In this document: one piece after another, positions 1-10,000 of the stretch
How the letters are laid out: every line of letters begins with the position of its first letter
Numbering within the stretch: the first letter of the stretch is position 1
Origin: a virus
Strand: one strand, 5' to 3'
IMG/VR virus record: IMGVR_UViG_3300017917_003737
Coordinates: 1-28,949 of that record
DNA: 28,949 nt
Notes under the pieces: model-generated
Database searches by the model: none
What the model saw: only the letters and a program-made list of their open reading frames with translations
What the model was told of the DNA's origin: nothing
Translations under genes and position numbers: made by a program

Positions 1-381
1 AACAAAAAGCGCATTAGTTACATTTGTTGGACCTTTGGATGTTTTATCTTCTTCAATATCTTTTAACTTTTTTTGCAAATCCATTAACTTATCTGTTGCG
101 TCAGCAACATTTTTAATGAGTTGTCCAGCAACTTCATATGCTCTTGGCATTTCACTTTCTTGTGCTAATTCTAAAATCCCATTAATTGCTTCTTGTCCTT
201 TTTCAATTATTGAATATAGATTGCCACGAGTATATTCATAATCTTTTTTTACATCATCATTAACCGTAGTTTCTTTGACAACATTACTAAGTGTATCCAC
301 ATTTTCTGGTTCTGAAGAAACTATTTCTCCAGAAACATTAAATGTATCATTCAATTTGTCATATTTTTTTGTCATTTTCAT
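1..381 (-). CDS. 16: Terminase small subunit gp16 (partial, C-terminus beyond window)
   Basis: The small terminase subunit recognises phage DNA and regulates the gp17 motor during packaging into the prohead. About 125 residues are visible; the frame stays open to the left window edge, so the C-terminus is missing. The visible part begins MKMTKKYDKLNDTF and continues with a helical segment containing DYEYTRGNLYSIIEKG, ILELAQESEMPRAYEV and GQLIKNVADATDKLMDLQKK, which I recognise as the conserved oligomerisation core of T4-like gp16. Two in-frame ATGs exist, at 381 and 375. The first overlaps the gp15 stop as ATGA; the second gives the start MTKKYDK, which I associate with relatives. No strong Shine-Dalgarno is seen before either, so translation is probably coupled to gp15. 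Position directly after gp15 matches T4 order. Confidence 0.93.
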   Translation of the reverse strand, partial: MKMTKKYDKLNDTFNVSGEIVSSEPENVDTLSNVVKETTVNDDVKKDYEYTRGNLYSIIEKGQEAINGILELAQESEMPRAYEVAGQLIKNVADATDKLMDLQKKLKDIEEDKTSKGPTNVTNALFV

Positions 382-1385
382 AATGAACCACTAAATCCAA
401 AATCATCTCCCAACTCTATCAATGCATTATCAGCAGCAGTAAGCAATTTAATTTGAGCTCCAGATACATGCGCTTGAACTGTTGTTGCATCAGCACCTCT
501 CTTAACTGTCAATGTATTTCCAGATTTTGTATCAACATACATTTCTTCATTATCAATAACAATATAAACATTTTCTGAAATCGAAGAAGCATCATTAACA
601 GTTATTTGTGTAGTATCTACTCCAATATCTTGAGTTAAATTAGTTACTACATTATCAGTATAACTTTGTATTGCTCTTGGTTCAACAGAATATGTAATTT
701 CTCTTGATGGAGTCTTTGTAACATCTCCAGAAACATATCCAATAGAAACTTTTTTGATAAGATCTTTTGCTGCGGAAGATGCGGAAGAAATAGGTCCAAA
801 AAGATAAGTTTTTGCAGTAAACCTTAATGTATAAATTAAAGCTCTCCTTGTCGTAAAGTCTCCCTCATAATCATCCTGCATTGATATGCTTTCTATCACA
901 ACTGGAACATCTCTCTTTTCGCCAATAGACTCAACTAAATTAACTGATAAATTATATGAAGGTTGAAAATAAGGTAGTATCTGCTCTATAATTTGGAGCA
1001 TGTCGTCATTAAGTTTAGTATATATTGATAACTCAAAAGTCATATTATATGGAACTGGCATATATGCCTTTCTTACATCAGTACCAACTCCAGCAATAGA
1101 AGTTATAAAAGTTTGTGTTGTAGTAACTTTTCTACTTCCATCATAATTTAAACCCACAAATTCAAATGACATTCTTGGTAATGTAATTTGAACGGGTTTA
1201 TTTAAATTTGGAGATTGCTCAAGTCTTGCTAGAAATTTTTGTGTTGGACCGTAAGCAAGAGGAACTTTAATTACACTTTGAACATTTCCAGAAGAATCCT
1301 TATGTTTTATTTCAATATCATTGAAAAGATTTCCAAATGAAATTACAGTTCTTCTTAGTATTTCGTGATAAAAATATTCAAACAT
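378..1385 (-). CDS. 15: Tail sheath stabiliser / tail terminator gp15
   Basis: gp15 caps the completed tail and sheath and forms the surface that joins the head. The N-terminus MFEYFYHEILRR and the block around residues 116-142, with FELSIYTKLNDDMLQIIEQ followed by ILPYFQP, match T4 gp15 as I remember it (FEYF/RR start, DDMFQIVEQILPYFQP). Another conserved stretch is DYEGDFTTRRALIYTLRF at about 172-189. At 335 residues it is longer than T4 gp15 (272). The extra length is mostly a module at residues 253-314 (bases 444-629) with IDNEEMYVD and TLTVKRGADATTVQAHVSG, a pattern also seen in the two giant proteins of this window. A short tail GDDFGFSG follows. The gene has its own late promoter box directly upstream and an AGGA about nine bases before the ATG. 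Its TGA overlaps the gp16 start. Confidence 0.94.
   Translation of the reverse strand: MFEYFYHEILRRTVISFGNLFNDIEIKHKDSSGNVQSVIKVPLAYGPTQKFLARLEQSPNLNKPVQITLPRMSFEFVGLNYDGSRKVTTTQTFITSIAGVGTDVRKAYMPVPYNMTFELSIYTKLNDDMLQIIEQILPYFQPSYNLSVNLVESIGEKRDVPVVIESISMQDDYEGDFTTRRALIYTLRFTAKTYLFGPISSASSAAKDLIKKVSIGYVSGDVTKTPSREITYSVEPRAIQSYTDNVVTNLTQDIGVDTTQITVNDASSISENVYIVIDNEEMYVDTKSGNTLTVKRGADATTVQAHVSGAQIKLLTAADNALIELGDDFGFSGSL
444..629 (-). repeat. IDxEE...RG..GT..H..G module in gp15
   Basis: Residues 253-314 of gp15 show the pattern ITVNDASS, IDNEEMYVD, TLTVKRGADATT and AHVSGA. Similar units occur in the 2494-residue protein (near bases 5070-5220: IGDEIISYT, ISRGIDGTIA) and twice in the giant gp7 (near 24870-24980: IDDEIILYT, CVRGFSG; and near 15745-15900: IDDEIMKID, VNRPWMGTGLSTHSE). 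This is a protein-level repeat shared between virion proteins, read directly from the translations. Confidence 0.75.
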
Positions 1386-1427
1386 TCTATTATATCCTGC
1401 CTTTTCTTTTCAATTTATAGTTAAATT

Positions 1428-1435
1428 TATTTATA
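1428..1435 (-). promoter_or_regulatory. T4-type late promoter upstream of gp15
   Basis: The minus strand reads TATAAATA here, an exact match to the T4 late promoter -10 element recognised by gp55-programmed RNA polymerase. It begins immediately after the TAA stop of gp14 and lies 42 bases before the gp15 ATG, inside the longest gap of the neck block. The match and position are seen; promoter activity is inferred. Confidence 0.75.
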
Positions 1436-2815
1436 TTAAGGATTTCCAAAAGGATTGGATTCTGTAAAATCTAAAATTGTATCTCCTTCAGTCTCTATTT
1501 CATTATTTTGTGGATATGCATTTGTGGTATTAAATTCTTGTGAAGATTTTAATTGATATGTTGCAGAGCTAGTAGAACCTACTATTGTCTCTCCAATAAT
1601 AAATTCTTTAGTTGGATTGAATATTTCAAGTTTTCCTGTGATAGCATTCCAAGATTTTACCAGAGCTGTAGCTCCACTTTGACTTCCAGTAATTGTTTCA
1701 TTTAACTTGTATGTTCCTATACCAACCATATATGGAGAACCAATGGTAATTGTTGGTGCCGATACATAACCAGAACCAGCATTAATGATTCTAATGGCAC
1801 TAATTGTTCCAGCAGCACTTACTACTGCAACTCCTCTTGCAGTAGTTCCAATTCCTGGAGAACTGAATGTAACAGATGGTGGTGAAGTATATCCAGAACC
1901 ACCATTTGAAATAGTTACAATTCCAATAGCTTGATTTGAAATTCTTGTTGTAGCAGCTGCTCCACTTCCACCACCACCAACAAATACAACTCCAGGTGCT
2001 ACAGTGTATCCAAATCCAGGATTAATAATTTGAACCCCCTGTACTTTTGAACCAGTTTCTGTTCCATCACAATTAATTAATCCATCAATTAATGTTGCAA
2101 TACCAACAGCAGTGCCTCCATGCGATGGTGATGAAGAAATTGCTACAGTTGGTGCAGATGTATATCTTTCACCTCTATTTGTTACAATAATAGAAGTGAC
2201 AGCTCCATTCACAACAGAAGTAAAAGCCGTTGCGGTTGAACCAGCAGCGACTAGTGTTAGTGTTTGTAAATTTGCTTCTATTTCAACACTATCATCTATT
2301 TCAGGTATACTTGTATCGAGAACTTCATCTTCAGGTCTAAATAATTCACAAGTTAAAGTATATACATACGTTTTCTGCAATTGATAAAAAGGTTTTTCAT
2401 GTTCAACAAATTTAATTTCAAAAAGTCTATCTCCAAGAGGAAAGTAGATTAAATCTCCTTCTTTTGGACGTGTTGATAACTCAATATTTGGTATATTCTT
2501 TATCAATGGTTGAATATAAAGTTCAAATCTTTCTTTAGAAATTGTAATTGTTAATTCATTTAAAGCTTGTATTCCAAATTTTGAAAGTATATTTGTATTT
2601 GCTGCATACCCTTCATAATTTTCTACATATGCTTCAATGGGATATGAACTGTCGAATTTTGAAAGAATTACCTCTTTAATAATAGTATTTTTTGTCAAGT
2701 ATTTTCTAGGAATATAGTATATTTCAACACCATACATTCTCAATTGTTCATTGATTAAGTCTTGAACTAGACTCTGTTCTGTCTTGGAACCTTGTAGAAA
2801 AAATGGATTTAGCAT
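1436..2815 (-). CDS. 14: Neck protein gp14 with inserted beta-repeat region
   Basis: gp14 is a head-completion (neck) protein that closes the filled head and receives the tail. Residues 1-190 carry the family core: LNPFFLQGSKTEQSLVQDLI, MYGVEIYYIPRKYLTKNTI, YVENYEGYAANTNILSKFG, and EGDLIYFPLGDRLFEIKFVE followed by KPFYQLQKTY. These line up with T4 gp14 (RGVECYYVPREYV, EGDLIYFPMDNSLFELTFVE). At 459 residues it is far longer than T4 gp14 (256). The excess is about 225 residues: four GSGYxSxPxVxI-type units at about 205-362, then a TSGA-type unit at 366-425 (SGATALVKSWN, EFIIGETIVGSTSSATY). The short tail DTILDFTESNPFG looks like the family's own C-terminus, so the repeats appear inserted rather than appended. 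The start overlaps the gp13 stop (TAATG), with AGGAT just upstream. What the repeats do on the virion is unknown. Confidence 0.93.
   Translation of the reverse strand: MLNPFFLQGSKTEQSLVQDLINEQLRMYGVEIYYIPRKYLTKNTIIKEVILSKFDSSYPIEAYVENYEGYAANTNILSKFGIQALNELTITISKERFELYIQPLIKNIPNIELSTRPKEGDLIYFPLGDRLFEIKFVEHEKPFYQLQKTYVYTLTCELFRPEDEVLDTSIPEIDDSVEIEANLQTLTLVAAGSTATAFTSVVNGAVTSIIVTNRGERYTSAPTVAISSSPSHGGTAVGIATLIDGLINCDGTETGSKVQGVQIINPGFGYTVAPGVVFVGGGGSGAAATTRISNQAIGIVTISNGGSGYTSPPSVTFSSPGIGTTARGVAVVSAAGTISAIRIINAGSGYVSAPTITIGSPYMVGIGTYKLNETITGSQSGATALVKSWNAITGKLEIFNPTKEFIIGETIVGSTSSATYQLKSSQEFNTTNAYPQNNEIETEGDTILDFTESNPFGNP
1730..2203 (-). repeat. Four tandem GSGYxSxPxVxI units in gp14
   Basis: Units centre on VTNRGERYTSAPTVAIS, INPGFGYTVAPGVVFV, ISNGGSGYTSPPSVTFS and INAGSGYVSAPTITIGS, spaced about 40-50 residues apart and separated by glycine/alanine-rich linkers such as GIGTTARGVAVV. 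The same unit type recurs in gp8, the 2494-residue protein and giant gp7. On the plus strand the DNA shows the recurrent string tatccagaaccacc or close variants. Confidence 0.85.
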
Positions 2816-3657
2816 TATCCTATCATGTCCAGAGGTGGAAGTTCATATGTACTAGACATTCTTTCCATTAAAATATCGATTTCTCTCTGGGCATCATCAT
2901 AAATTTGCCTGCCATTAAGTTCAACGCCACCGGGCAATTTTACTCCCTGAAATTTAATTAAGTTTTGTCCCCATTGGCGTTTAATGAGAGAAGTTAGATA
3001 TGGTTTTAAAAATGAATCATTCCAAACTCTACTATAATCATTTGGGTTTAAAACTGAATAGCAGTCAATTATAAAATAATTTCCTACGCTGACGCTTCCC
3101 CAATCAATATCTAAATATAATCTATCTTGTCTTTTATTAAATCTTATCTGTTTTTGTGTATTTAAAAGAAAATCTAAGTCTTCTAGGTAACTTTTTACCA
3201 TCGCATAACTCAATAATTCTGTTGTTCCCCAGTAGTAAATATCGTTTAAAAACAGTTGATATTTAACACTAAACATATTATGAGTTATAGTGTTAGTACC
3301 GTCAAAAGTAAAAATTTTATTGATGCCAATTATGTTAGGTGGAATTTGTAAATAATTGCTATTTTCATAATAGTTGAAGGTAGTCGCAGTTCCAACTATA
3401 TTTGATGTAGCTGATGTGGTTGCAATTCCAACTCCAGTGTTTGGTCTTGCTCTTCCTCTATCAATATCTTCCTGGGTTATTTGATACTTGTAAAAAGTAG
3501 GATAAACACCATCAAAATGCCTTTCTTGAAAAAATTGAACAGCATCATCTACTAAATCTTCTATCTGCTCATCAGCAACGTTTATCTCCAAAACGGGCGC
3601 ACCCAGTTTCCTTTTGCAATAGTCTATTAATTCTTGCCTAGTAGATGGTTGCGCCAT
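2815..3657 (-). CDS. 13: Neck protein gp13
   Basis: gp13 forms, with gp14, the neck that seals the packaged head and provides the tail docking site. Recognisable features are the N-terminal helix TRQELIDYCKRKLGAPV, then DLVDDAVQFFQERHFDG, then a middle region including SRVWNDSFLKPYLTSLIKRQ and GVELNGRQIYDDAQREIDIL, and the terminal YELPPLDMIG, a hallmark of T4-like gp13. At 280 residues it is close to T4 gp13 (309), so unlike gp14 it is not greatly expanded. It does contain a short GVGIATTSATSNIVGTATT stretch (about residues 75-93) resembling linkers in the giant proteins. A late-promoter-like box lies 18 bases upstream, and a GAGAGA is present at a reasonable distance from the ATG. The stop overlaps the gp14 start. 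Confidence 0.94.
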   Translation of the reverse strand: MAQPSTRQELIDYCKRKLGAPVLEINVADEQIEDLVDDAVQFFQERHFDGVYPTFYKYQITQEDIDRGRARPNTGVGIATTSATSNIVGTATTFNYYENSNYLQIPPNIIGINKIFTFDGTNTITHNMFSVKYQLFLNDIYYWGTTELLSYAMVKSYLEDLDFLLNTQKQIRFNKRQDRLYLDIDWGSVSVGNYFIIDCYSVLNPNDYSRVWNDSFLKPYLTSLIKRQWGQNLIKFQGVKLPGGVELNGRQIYDDAQREIDILMERMSSTYELPPLDMIG

Positions 3658-3675
3658 TTTTTATGTCTCTCAAAA

Positions 3676-3683
3676 TATTTATT
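3676..3683 (-). promoter_or_regulatory. Late-promoter-like box upstream of gp13
   Basis: The minus strand reads AATAAATA, one mismatch from the T4 late box TATAAATA. It shares its first two bases with the TAA stop of the preceding 58-codon gene (TAATAAATA). A transcript beginning some six bases downstream would have a leader of about 12 bases before the gp13 ATG. Confidence 0.5.
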
Positions 3684-3858
3684 AAATGTTTTTGGCTAAG
3701 TTAGAAAGAACTTCCTGTTGTTTCATATAAAGTTTCATGTAGGCTTTACTTATAGTTCTCAAATCTTCGACATCATCTATAGAATCTATTTCCATACATG
3801 CCTTTGTGTATTCAAAATTTTTAGATAAATTTTCCAATTCAATGTCATCTGGGTTCAT
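3682..3858 (-). CDS. Conserved-looking small helical protein (58 aa)
   Basis: This short frame starts with ATG at 3858 and ends with TAA at 3684-3682, encoding 58 residues: MNPDDIELENLSKNFEY, then TKACMEIDSIDDVEDLRTI, then SKAYMKLYMKQQEVLSNLAK. It is acidic at the N-terminus and amphipathic helical afterwards, with no membrane segment or metal motif. Support for it being real: a good Shine-Dalgarno (AGGAG at 3871-3867, eight bases before the ATG), a 14-base overlap with the end of the upstream coiled-coil gene, and precise filling of the gap before gp13. It resembles small uncharacterised proteins of T4-like phages in composition, but I cannot assign a function. In T4 this position holds fibritin, which it does not resemble. 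Confidence 0.8.
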   Translation of the reverse strand: MNPDDIELENLSKNFEYTKACMEIDSIDDVEDLRTISKAYMKLYMKQQEVLSNLAKNI

Positions 3859-4072
3859 TTGCCAATCTCCTCAGTAAGTGTTTTATTTCATCAATATCAT
3901 CTTTAATATTAGCAACATCAGACTCAAGATTTTGTATCTTTTGATTCTCTTCACTTTTCATGTTTTTTCTTGACACATATTCTTGATATTCTGACATATT
4001 TCTATTTACGATTGAGTTTGTTTTTGGATCTCGATATAAATGAGAGTGTCCTTCAACTTTTAGATATTCCAT
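3845..4072 (-). CDS. Small coiled-coil protein (75 aa)
   Basis: The protein starts MEYLKVEGHSHLYRDP, followed by KTNSIVNRNMSEYQEY, and ends in a heptad-like helix at about residues 42-70 (KIQNLESDVANIKDDIDEIKH, LLRRLA). I chose the ATG at 4072 because it lies one base after the stop of the 2494-residue gene and gives a start that I recall from marine T4-like phages. A longer reading from a TTG at 4087 is possible but would overlap that gene. The coiled coil suggests an oligomer. Its position between a tail-fibre-like protein and the neck genes is where T4 carries the trimeric fibritin (wac), but the protein is far too short to be fibritin and I see no foldon. Function unknown; a virion or assembly role is inference only. 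Confidence 0.8.
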   Translation of the reverse strand: MEYLKVEGHSHLYRDPKTNSIVNRNMSEYQEYVSRKNMKSEENQKIQNLESDVANIKDDIDEIKHLLRRLANEPR

Positions 4073-4073
4073 A

Positions 4074-7000
4074 TTATGCAAGAGCAATAACTCTCAAATC
4101 TTTCATTCTAGGAACATAAACTTGATTTGTAGATGTCATGATTATCTTAATTCTATAAGACTTAAACGAGGGTAAATTATCAACTGTAAAAGTATGCTCT
4201 TTATATTGAATTTCCGATGGTAAGAATCCAACATTAGATGCTGGAGGAACAAAAACATCAGATAATCCATCACTATCTGCAAGATTAATGATTTGTCCTT
4301 TTTCATTAATATTGTTATATCCAGGGAAAGGAACATAAATAGGACTAAAATTCTCAGACTCACTGATGGCATAAAATGCTCTTATATTTGAGTATAGATT
4401 TACATGAGCATTTACAAGAATTTTTAATGATGTAGCTGGATTTTCTAAAACAATTTCTTTTGATAGATATTGGAATGCTGTTGGATCTTCAGAGATGCTA
4501 TTTACTCTATTATCAGTCGCATAATCTGAGATGACGCTATTAACTCTATTTGAAGTTAAAATTGTGCTAATTCTTTGAGTATCTATCACTGGAGTTACTC
4601 TAGAATCTATAGAATCTAAATTGATTCTCAAATTCATTGATTTATTTCCAGGAAGAGTTCCTAGTTTATTTGTTTCATTTATTTTTGAAGAAATGATACG
4701 AGGACTTGTTAAATAATTTGTTTTGTTCAGTGATACAGACTCAAAACCTTGATCTACGAAAGAAATTTCATTTCCACTAATACTAGAACCAGATATTGTT
4801 CTAACTTCAGCATTAATAGAAGTTCCTTGAACTGTTAGATTTTGGACAACAGGTGTTATTGCCTCAAATGGTATATTTTGAGTCGCTTTTGTATTATATC
4901 CGCCAGCAGTCTTTGTTTGATTTACATAAAGTTTTGGATAACCTAATCCATCAGTTCTTCCAGTTCCACTTGAACCCATATCTAACTTTATGTTATAAGA
5001 ATCAAAAGTTATAGGATTTGAAACTGTAACATCACCCAAATAATGAGTTTTATTGATTCTTCTTAGTGATACACCACCAAGTTCGTACTTATAAACAGGA
5101 GTTCCGGCAGGATAATTTCTTGCAATAGTTCCATCAATTCCTCTAGAAATAGTTCCTCCAAGTGTTCCTGTAGATGTAGAGGTATATGAAATAATTTCAT
5201 CACCAATAAGAACATATCCAATATTTGTTGTGGCAATGCCTACATTTTCAAAACTTGTAAGATTAGCAACACTATCTACTGATATAGATGCAGTTGATGA
5301 TGAATTATAATCAACTGAAAGTTTTGTTGGTGCAACATCAGACTGTGCATTAGAAATTGTTACATAATTAGTTTCAAAATACATTCCATGGTTTCTATGG
5401 TTAACAACTATGTGTAGTCCATCATCAATTACATCAATTTCAGAAATTTGAACATTGCCACCAGAAGAACTATTCAACGTAGTTGTTAGTCCAGAATTAT
5501 TAATGTATTGTACAGTTTTGCCGACACCAGAAACAATAAAGTCTCCTTGAACATTATCCAAAATAAGTTGACTTGTATTTGCAATAGAAACTACAGACAA
5601 TCTGGCATTTAATCCTAAAGAATTGTTGCCAATTGTTCCAATTCCCAAAACATCTCCAACAACATATCCAGTTCCAGATTCTGAAATCGTTGCTGCAACT
5701 GCAACTCCATTTGTAATGGTAATATTTGCTTTTGCGTTTTTACCAACACTAGTAATATTGGTAAGAGGAACTCCATTAAATTGATATGTACCAGAAGATG
5801 GAGTATATCCAATACCAGCGTTAATGATATTTAAAGTTCCTGTTGCAATTCCAGCATTTCCAACGTAATTTCCAGTAGCATTTGTTCCTTGCTGTAAAAT
5901 AGTATTACCTAAAACTAAAGCAGAATCTTGAAGAGTAGAACCAAGTCCTACTCTAATCTTTCTTGAATTCAATCTCAACGAGTTTGGCATTAATGTAGCA
6001 ATTTCATTATTTCCTAAAGAAAGTTCTGGATTATAGAATTCTATGGATCCACTTGGAACAAACTCTGCTCTGTAGAGAGTAAATTTGAGATCTTCCCATT
6101 GACTTGGTTCCCAAGTTGAGGCATTTTGAGACTTGAAGAGAGAACCAAGATAAGGTTGATTAGAAATAAATGTCTGTGTAATTAAATCATTTTCACCAAT
6201 TCTTGAAATATAAACATTATATTTTGTTGATAGTGAAGCCAAGCACATGCAATATTCGGTTCCGCCACCCTCCAAATATACTGGAGATTTAAAAGTAAAT
6301 GTTGTTGGTACAGAACCATCTGCAGATACGTTAACTTCAGATGGATTTAAGATAACTTCAGAAAATGGAATTACTTTTTGTGTTGGGAATCCACCTTGCA
6401 TGGTTCTCAACTGGAAAGTAACAGGTATATCTAAATCATCTTTTGAACTAAAGAATACTTCACACTTTGTTAAGAAAATTCCTGTTTCATCTTCAACCAA
6501 GAATGATTGTGCAAGAGGATCATACCAAACAATGTTTGTATTTGTTCTAGTAGATGAAGAAATTGCTTGTGTTGATATAACCTGAGTTCCAGTTGTTCTG
6601 GCAGTTGCTCTTTCTTCAAATTCTCTCTTGTTTTCAATTCTTGCATTTCTAACAGAAATAATATTTTCTTGAACGGTTTCTATCGTTCCGCTAGAAATAA
6701 ATCCTTCTTCAGCAATTGTTGTTGCATTATTTTGATCGTTGGAAACATTATTAATAAGAGTAAAGACTTTATTTCCAGATTCAAATCGAGGATTATTGGT
6801 TTGATTTGGATTAGGAATATAAAAACTTCCAATTAAAGTTGCAGAAATATCAGAAATTAATCTGACATCTGAAATTGTTGCTTGTGCTCCACTTGTTTGT
6901 CCAACAAGAACCATGTCTTTTGCAACCCATCCAGAAAATCCTCCTTCTGGTTGATTTGAAAGAGAGAATGTATCAACATTTAATACTGTTGATGTTGATG

Positions 7001-10000
7001 AATAAGTTGATGGTAAAGTTTGTGCATTATATGGATTGATTGTAAAAATATTTGATGGGGAATCGTACTGTCCCTCTTTATGGTTTGCCTTAGCAACTCT
7101 AAAAGTAATATTAGGGTTACTATTTGCTGGATCTAATGGAACAATTCCTGTAGATACTGTTCTACCAACAACAGTTTCTCCAACTTGGAAAACACCAGAA
7201 ATCATGCTTATTTCAAGTAGTTTTGGTACACAGTATTTCGTTACATTTACCCCATCAAAAAATGCATAAAGTTGAGTAGATGGTTTTACTTTTTTAGCAA
7301 CAAATTGTACATTTCTCGATCTCATGAAAGAGATTAAGTTTCTACTTACAACTCTATCTCCAACAGAAGTATTATCAAATTGCTCTGTAACAATTGTTCT
7401 ATTTCCAGTTCTTGTTTGAACTCCAGTATCTCTGACTTCTCTCAAAGTATCTTTGAATACTGTGGTTGTTGATTCAGTTATCCATTCACCACCAGTTAAA
7501 TTACCATTTCCACGAAGTCCTCTTTGTCCCCAACGCCCACCACTATTTGTAGTTTCTGTTCTCTCTCTTGTGTTTTCTATAACTTCTTGTCCTGTCCAAC
7601 TTGTTTCCCAAGAGTTCCAAATTGTGGGTGATAGTCCAGTTTGTGGATCTACGTTTAATGTTCTTGATGCTAGTGCAAGAGTTTCTGCATAATTTCCTTC
7701 AGTATTAATAACTTTCGCTTCAAGTCTTACAGTATCAACCCAAGTATCTGAAGCAGGGCTAAGTTCAACAGAACCCTGCCAAAAACTTACTAAAAATGGA
7801 GTTACACTCTCAGATCTAGTTGCAAATGTTTGCTTTAACCACTCTACTTCAGAGTAATTGAGAGTAATTACATCTCCAGTTTTCTTTATGTTGGTTCCTT
7901 CTGGAGATGCAAATGCCAAATCTCTATTTGGATCTACGTTAGTAACTGGACCTGCAATTAAATCAATAGAATCCGTATAATGTTGAGGTCTTAATTCTTT
8001 ATTTTTAATATCAATACTATTTTTAAATTCAAATCCATTTTCTTGAGCAAGAAGCGAAGTGAAGTTATCAACAAAAAATCCAGACTTAAATCTATTGAGT
8101 CCAGAAGCATCAGGAACAAACAAATTGGAAGTATTTGTTTCTAGTAGTGATAAAGAAGTATAATATTCTAAGGTTCTAATTCTATTTTCAAGTTGTTTAA
8201 TATCAACCATTCTATATCTCTTGTGCTCTAAGAAAGTTATAGAAGCTTGAGATATATCATAAAGATATGGTGGTAAAGATACTGATGCTATTTCTAAAGA
8301 ATCATCAACAGAAACTGGTTTTTCTGGTTTTTCTGATGGTATCCCATACTTTATTTGGAATTTTCCATCTTTAGTCAAATAAACTCTGTCTATTCTTCCG
8401 AGATAGAATGAGAAGTTTGTAACAATAGATTCATTAGATGCTAAGATATTTGCTGCAGAATTTCCCGAAGTATTAAAAGTTCTTCCATAAAATTCTAATG
8501 GAGAAGGAGAATTTTGTGATACAGTATATGGAGAAACTCTGGGTCTTATATCAATAGTATCAGTATTTCTTGTTGAATTGACTGTTTGTATTTCCTTGAC
8601 ATAATCAAAACCGTCATAGGACTCTACGGTTGTTATATCTCCGTTGTCTGATGGTTGATAATATCCGTTTGAAAAATAAACTTTTAGTTTTCTATTAGTT
8701 TCTTTTGTTCCTGGTTTTTTGTTAATTACACCGTAATCATAAAAAGATGGATTTTGTCCATTGGAATATGTGTAATTAAAAGATACATTAAGACTTGATG
8801 TATTTAATGTTGTAACAACTGCTTGAATTTTTGATTCTTCAAAAAATACAACTTCACCTTCTTTGAAATTTGTATTATTTTTTAGAATGAAAGATATTTG
8901 AGAATCTGATAATCTTTCTGCACAAATAGCACTTGCTCCACTTGTTTGTCCTGTTATTATCTCCCCTATGAGGATATCAGATGTTTTTCCTGTTGGACCT
9001 GTTATAGATGACAATTCTGCAGTAGGTGCAGATGGGTTTGAAGTATCTATTGATTCATAAATCCCATGAATTTCTATAACATCTGGAATATTCAATGAAA
9101 TATTTTCATCTTGGACTCTGGTTCCGTATGGATAATTTCCATAAGTTAATCCATCATTTAAAGTGGTTGATCCAATACCAGAAGAAGAATATTTTGATTT
9201 ATCTATAATTAGAGAATTTACTCTATTTTTAATTTTAATCTTGGATTTTGGTTTAATTTTTCTAAGAGTAGCTACTAAGGTAGCAGTGCAATCAGAACCA
9301 AGATTATAAATTCTTAATTGATTTGAAGCTGCATTTAATGAAACTTTATCTGATGTTAAAGTTTCTGTTGTACCATCAGATCTAATTAGTAAATATCTCT
9401 CTGCATCAAATGGTAAAAATGTTTCGTTTTCATCTGCGACAACTGCAGCACTAAGTTGGTTATTTGAAATAATAACATTATAAGATTTTCTAATTGTCAA
9501 TGATGCATCAGTTAAATCGACATTAGATATATTTGACTTTGGTAATTCTGTATAGAAAGAATTATCTGGTGAACTTTCTAAATTTGTTGCTACCAATTTC
9601 AAATCAGTTATTTGTAAAGTTGAATTTGGTAATAATCCAGAGCAAACACCCGTCACAGTTGTAACTCCTGTTACAGTTACTTCTGTTGTTCCTACGCTAA
9701 CAACAGAGACAAAAACTGGATCGGAAGAAGTTTGATTACTAAACTTCAGAAGATTATTTGGTTTTACTTTTGAAGTAAATATTGGATTAGTACTCTTAAT
9801 CGTACTAATGCCGATTGCATTATATGCACTAATTGTAGATACCCCAACGGTAAAAATTTCAGACTGTAGTGTGTCGGCTGAAAAAGTTGATGCCGAACCA
9901 ACAATACCAAAAACAGATTTTACATCAGATATTCCATAAGAAGTAACTGCAGTAGCAACTCTTGTATTTTCTATTCCATTGAAAATAAAAGGTTCATTTG

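Noticed and set aside
35-241. Plus-strand open frame of 68 codons
   Set aside because: It lies wholly opposite gp16, whose minus-strand translation has clear family motifs; the plus-strand product resembles nothing and has no ribosome site.
1730-2203. CRISPR-like or DNA-level tandem repeat array suggested by recurring tatccagaacca strings
   Set aside because: The strings are irregularly spaced, diverged and in frame with a protein repeat; there are no constant-length repeats with unique spacers.
4073-4087. TTG start adding five residues to the 75-residue coiled-coil protein
   Set aside because: It would overlap the preceding gene and lose the natural ATG one base after that gene's stop.
6247-7692. 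Several plus-strand frames of 77-112 codons inside the 2494-residue gene
   Set aside because: Antisense shadows of a continuous coding frame in AT-rich DNA; no start signals or recognisable products.
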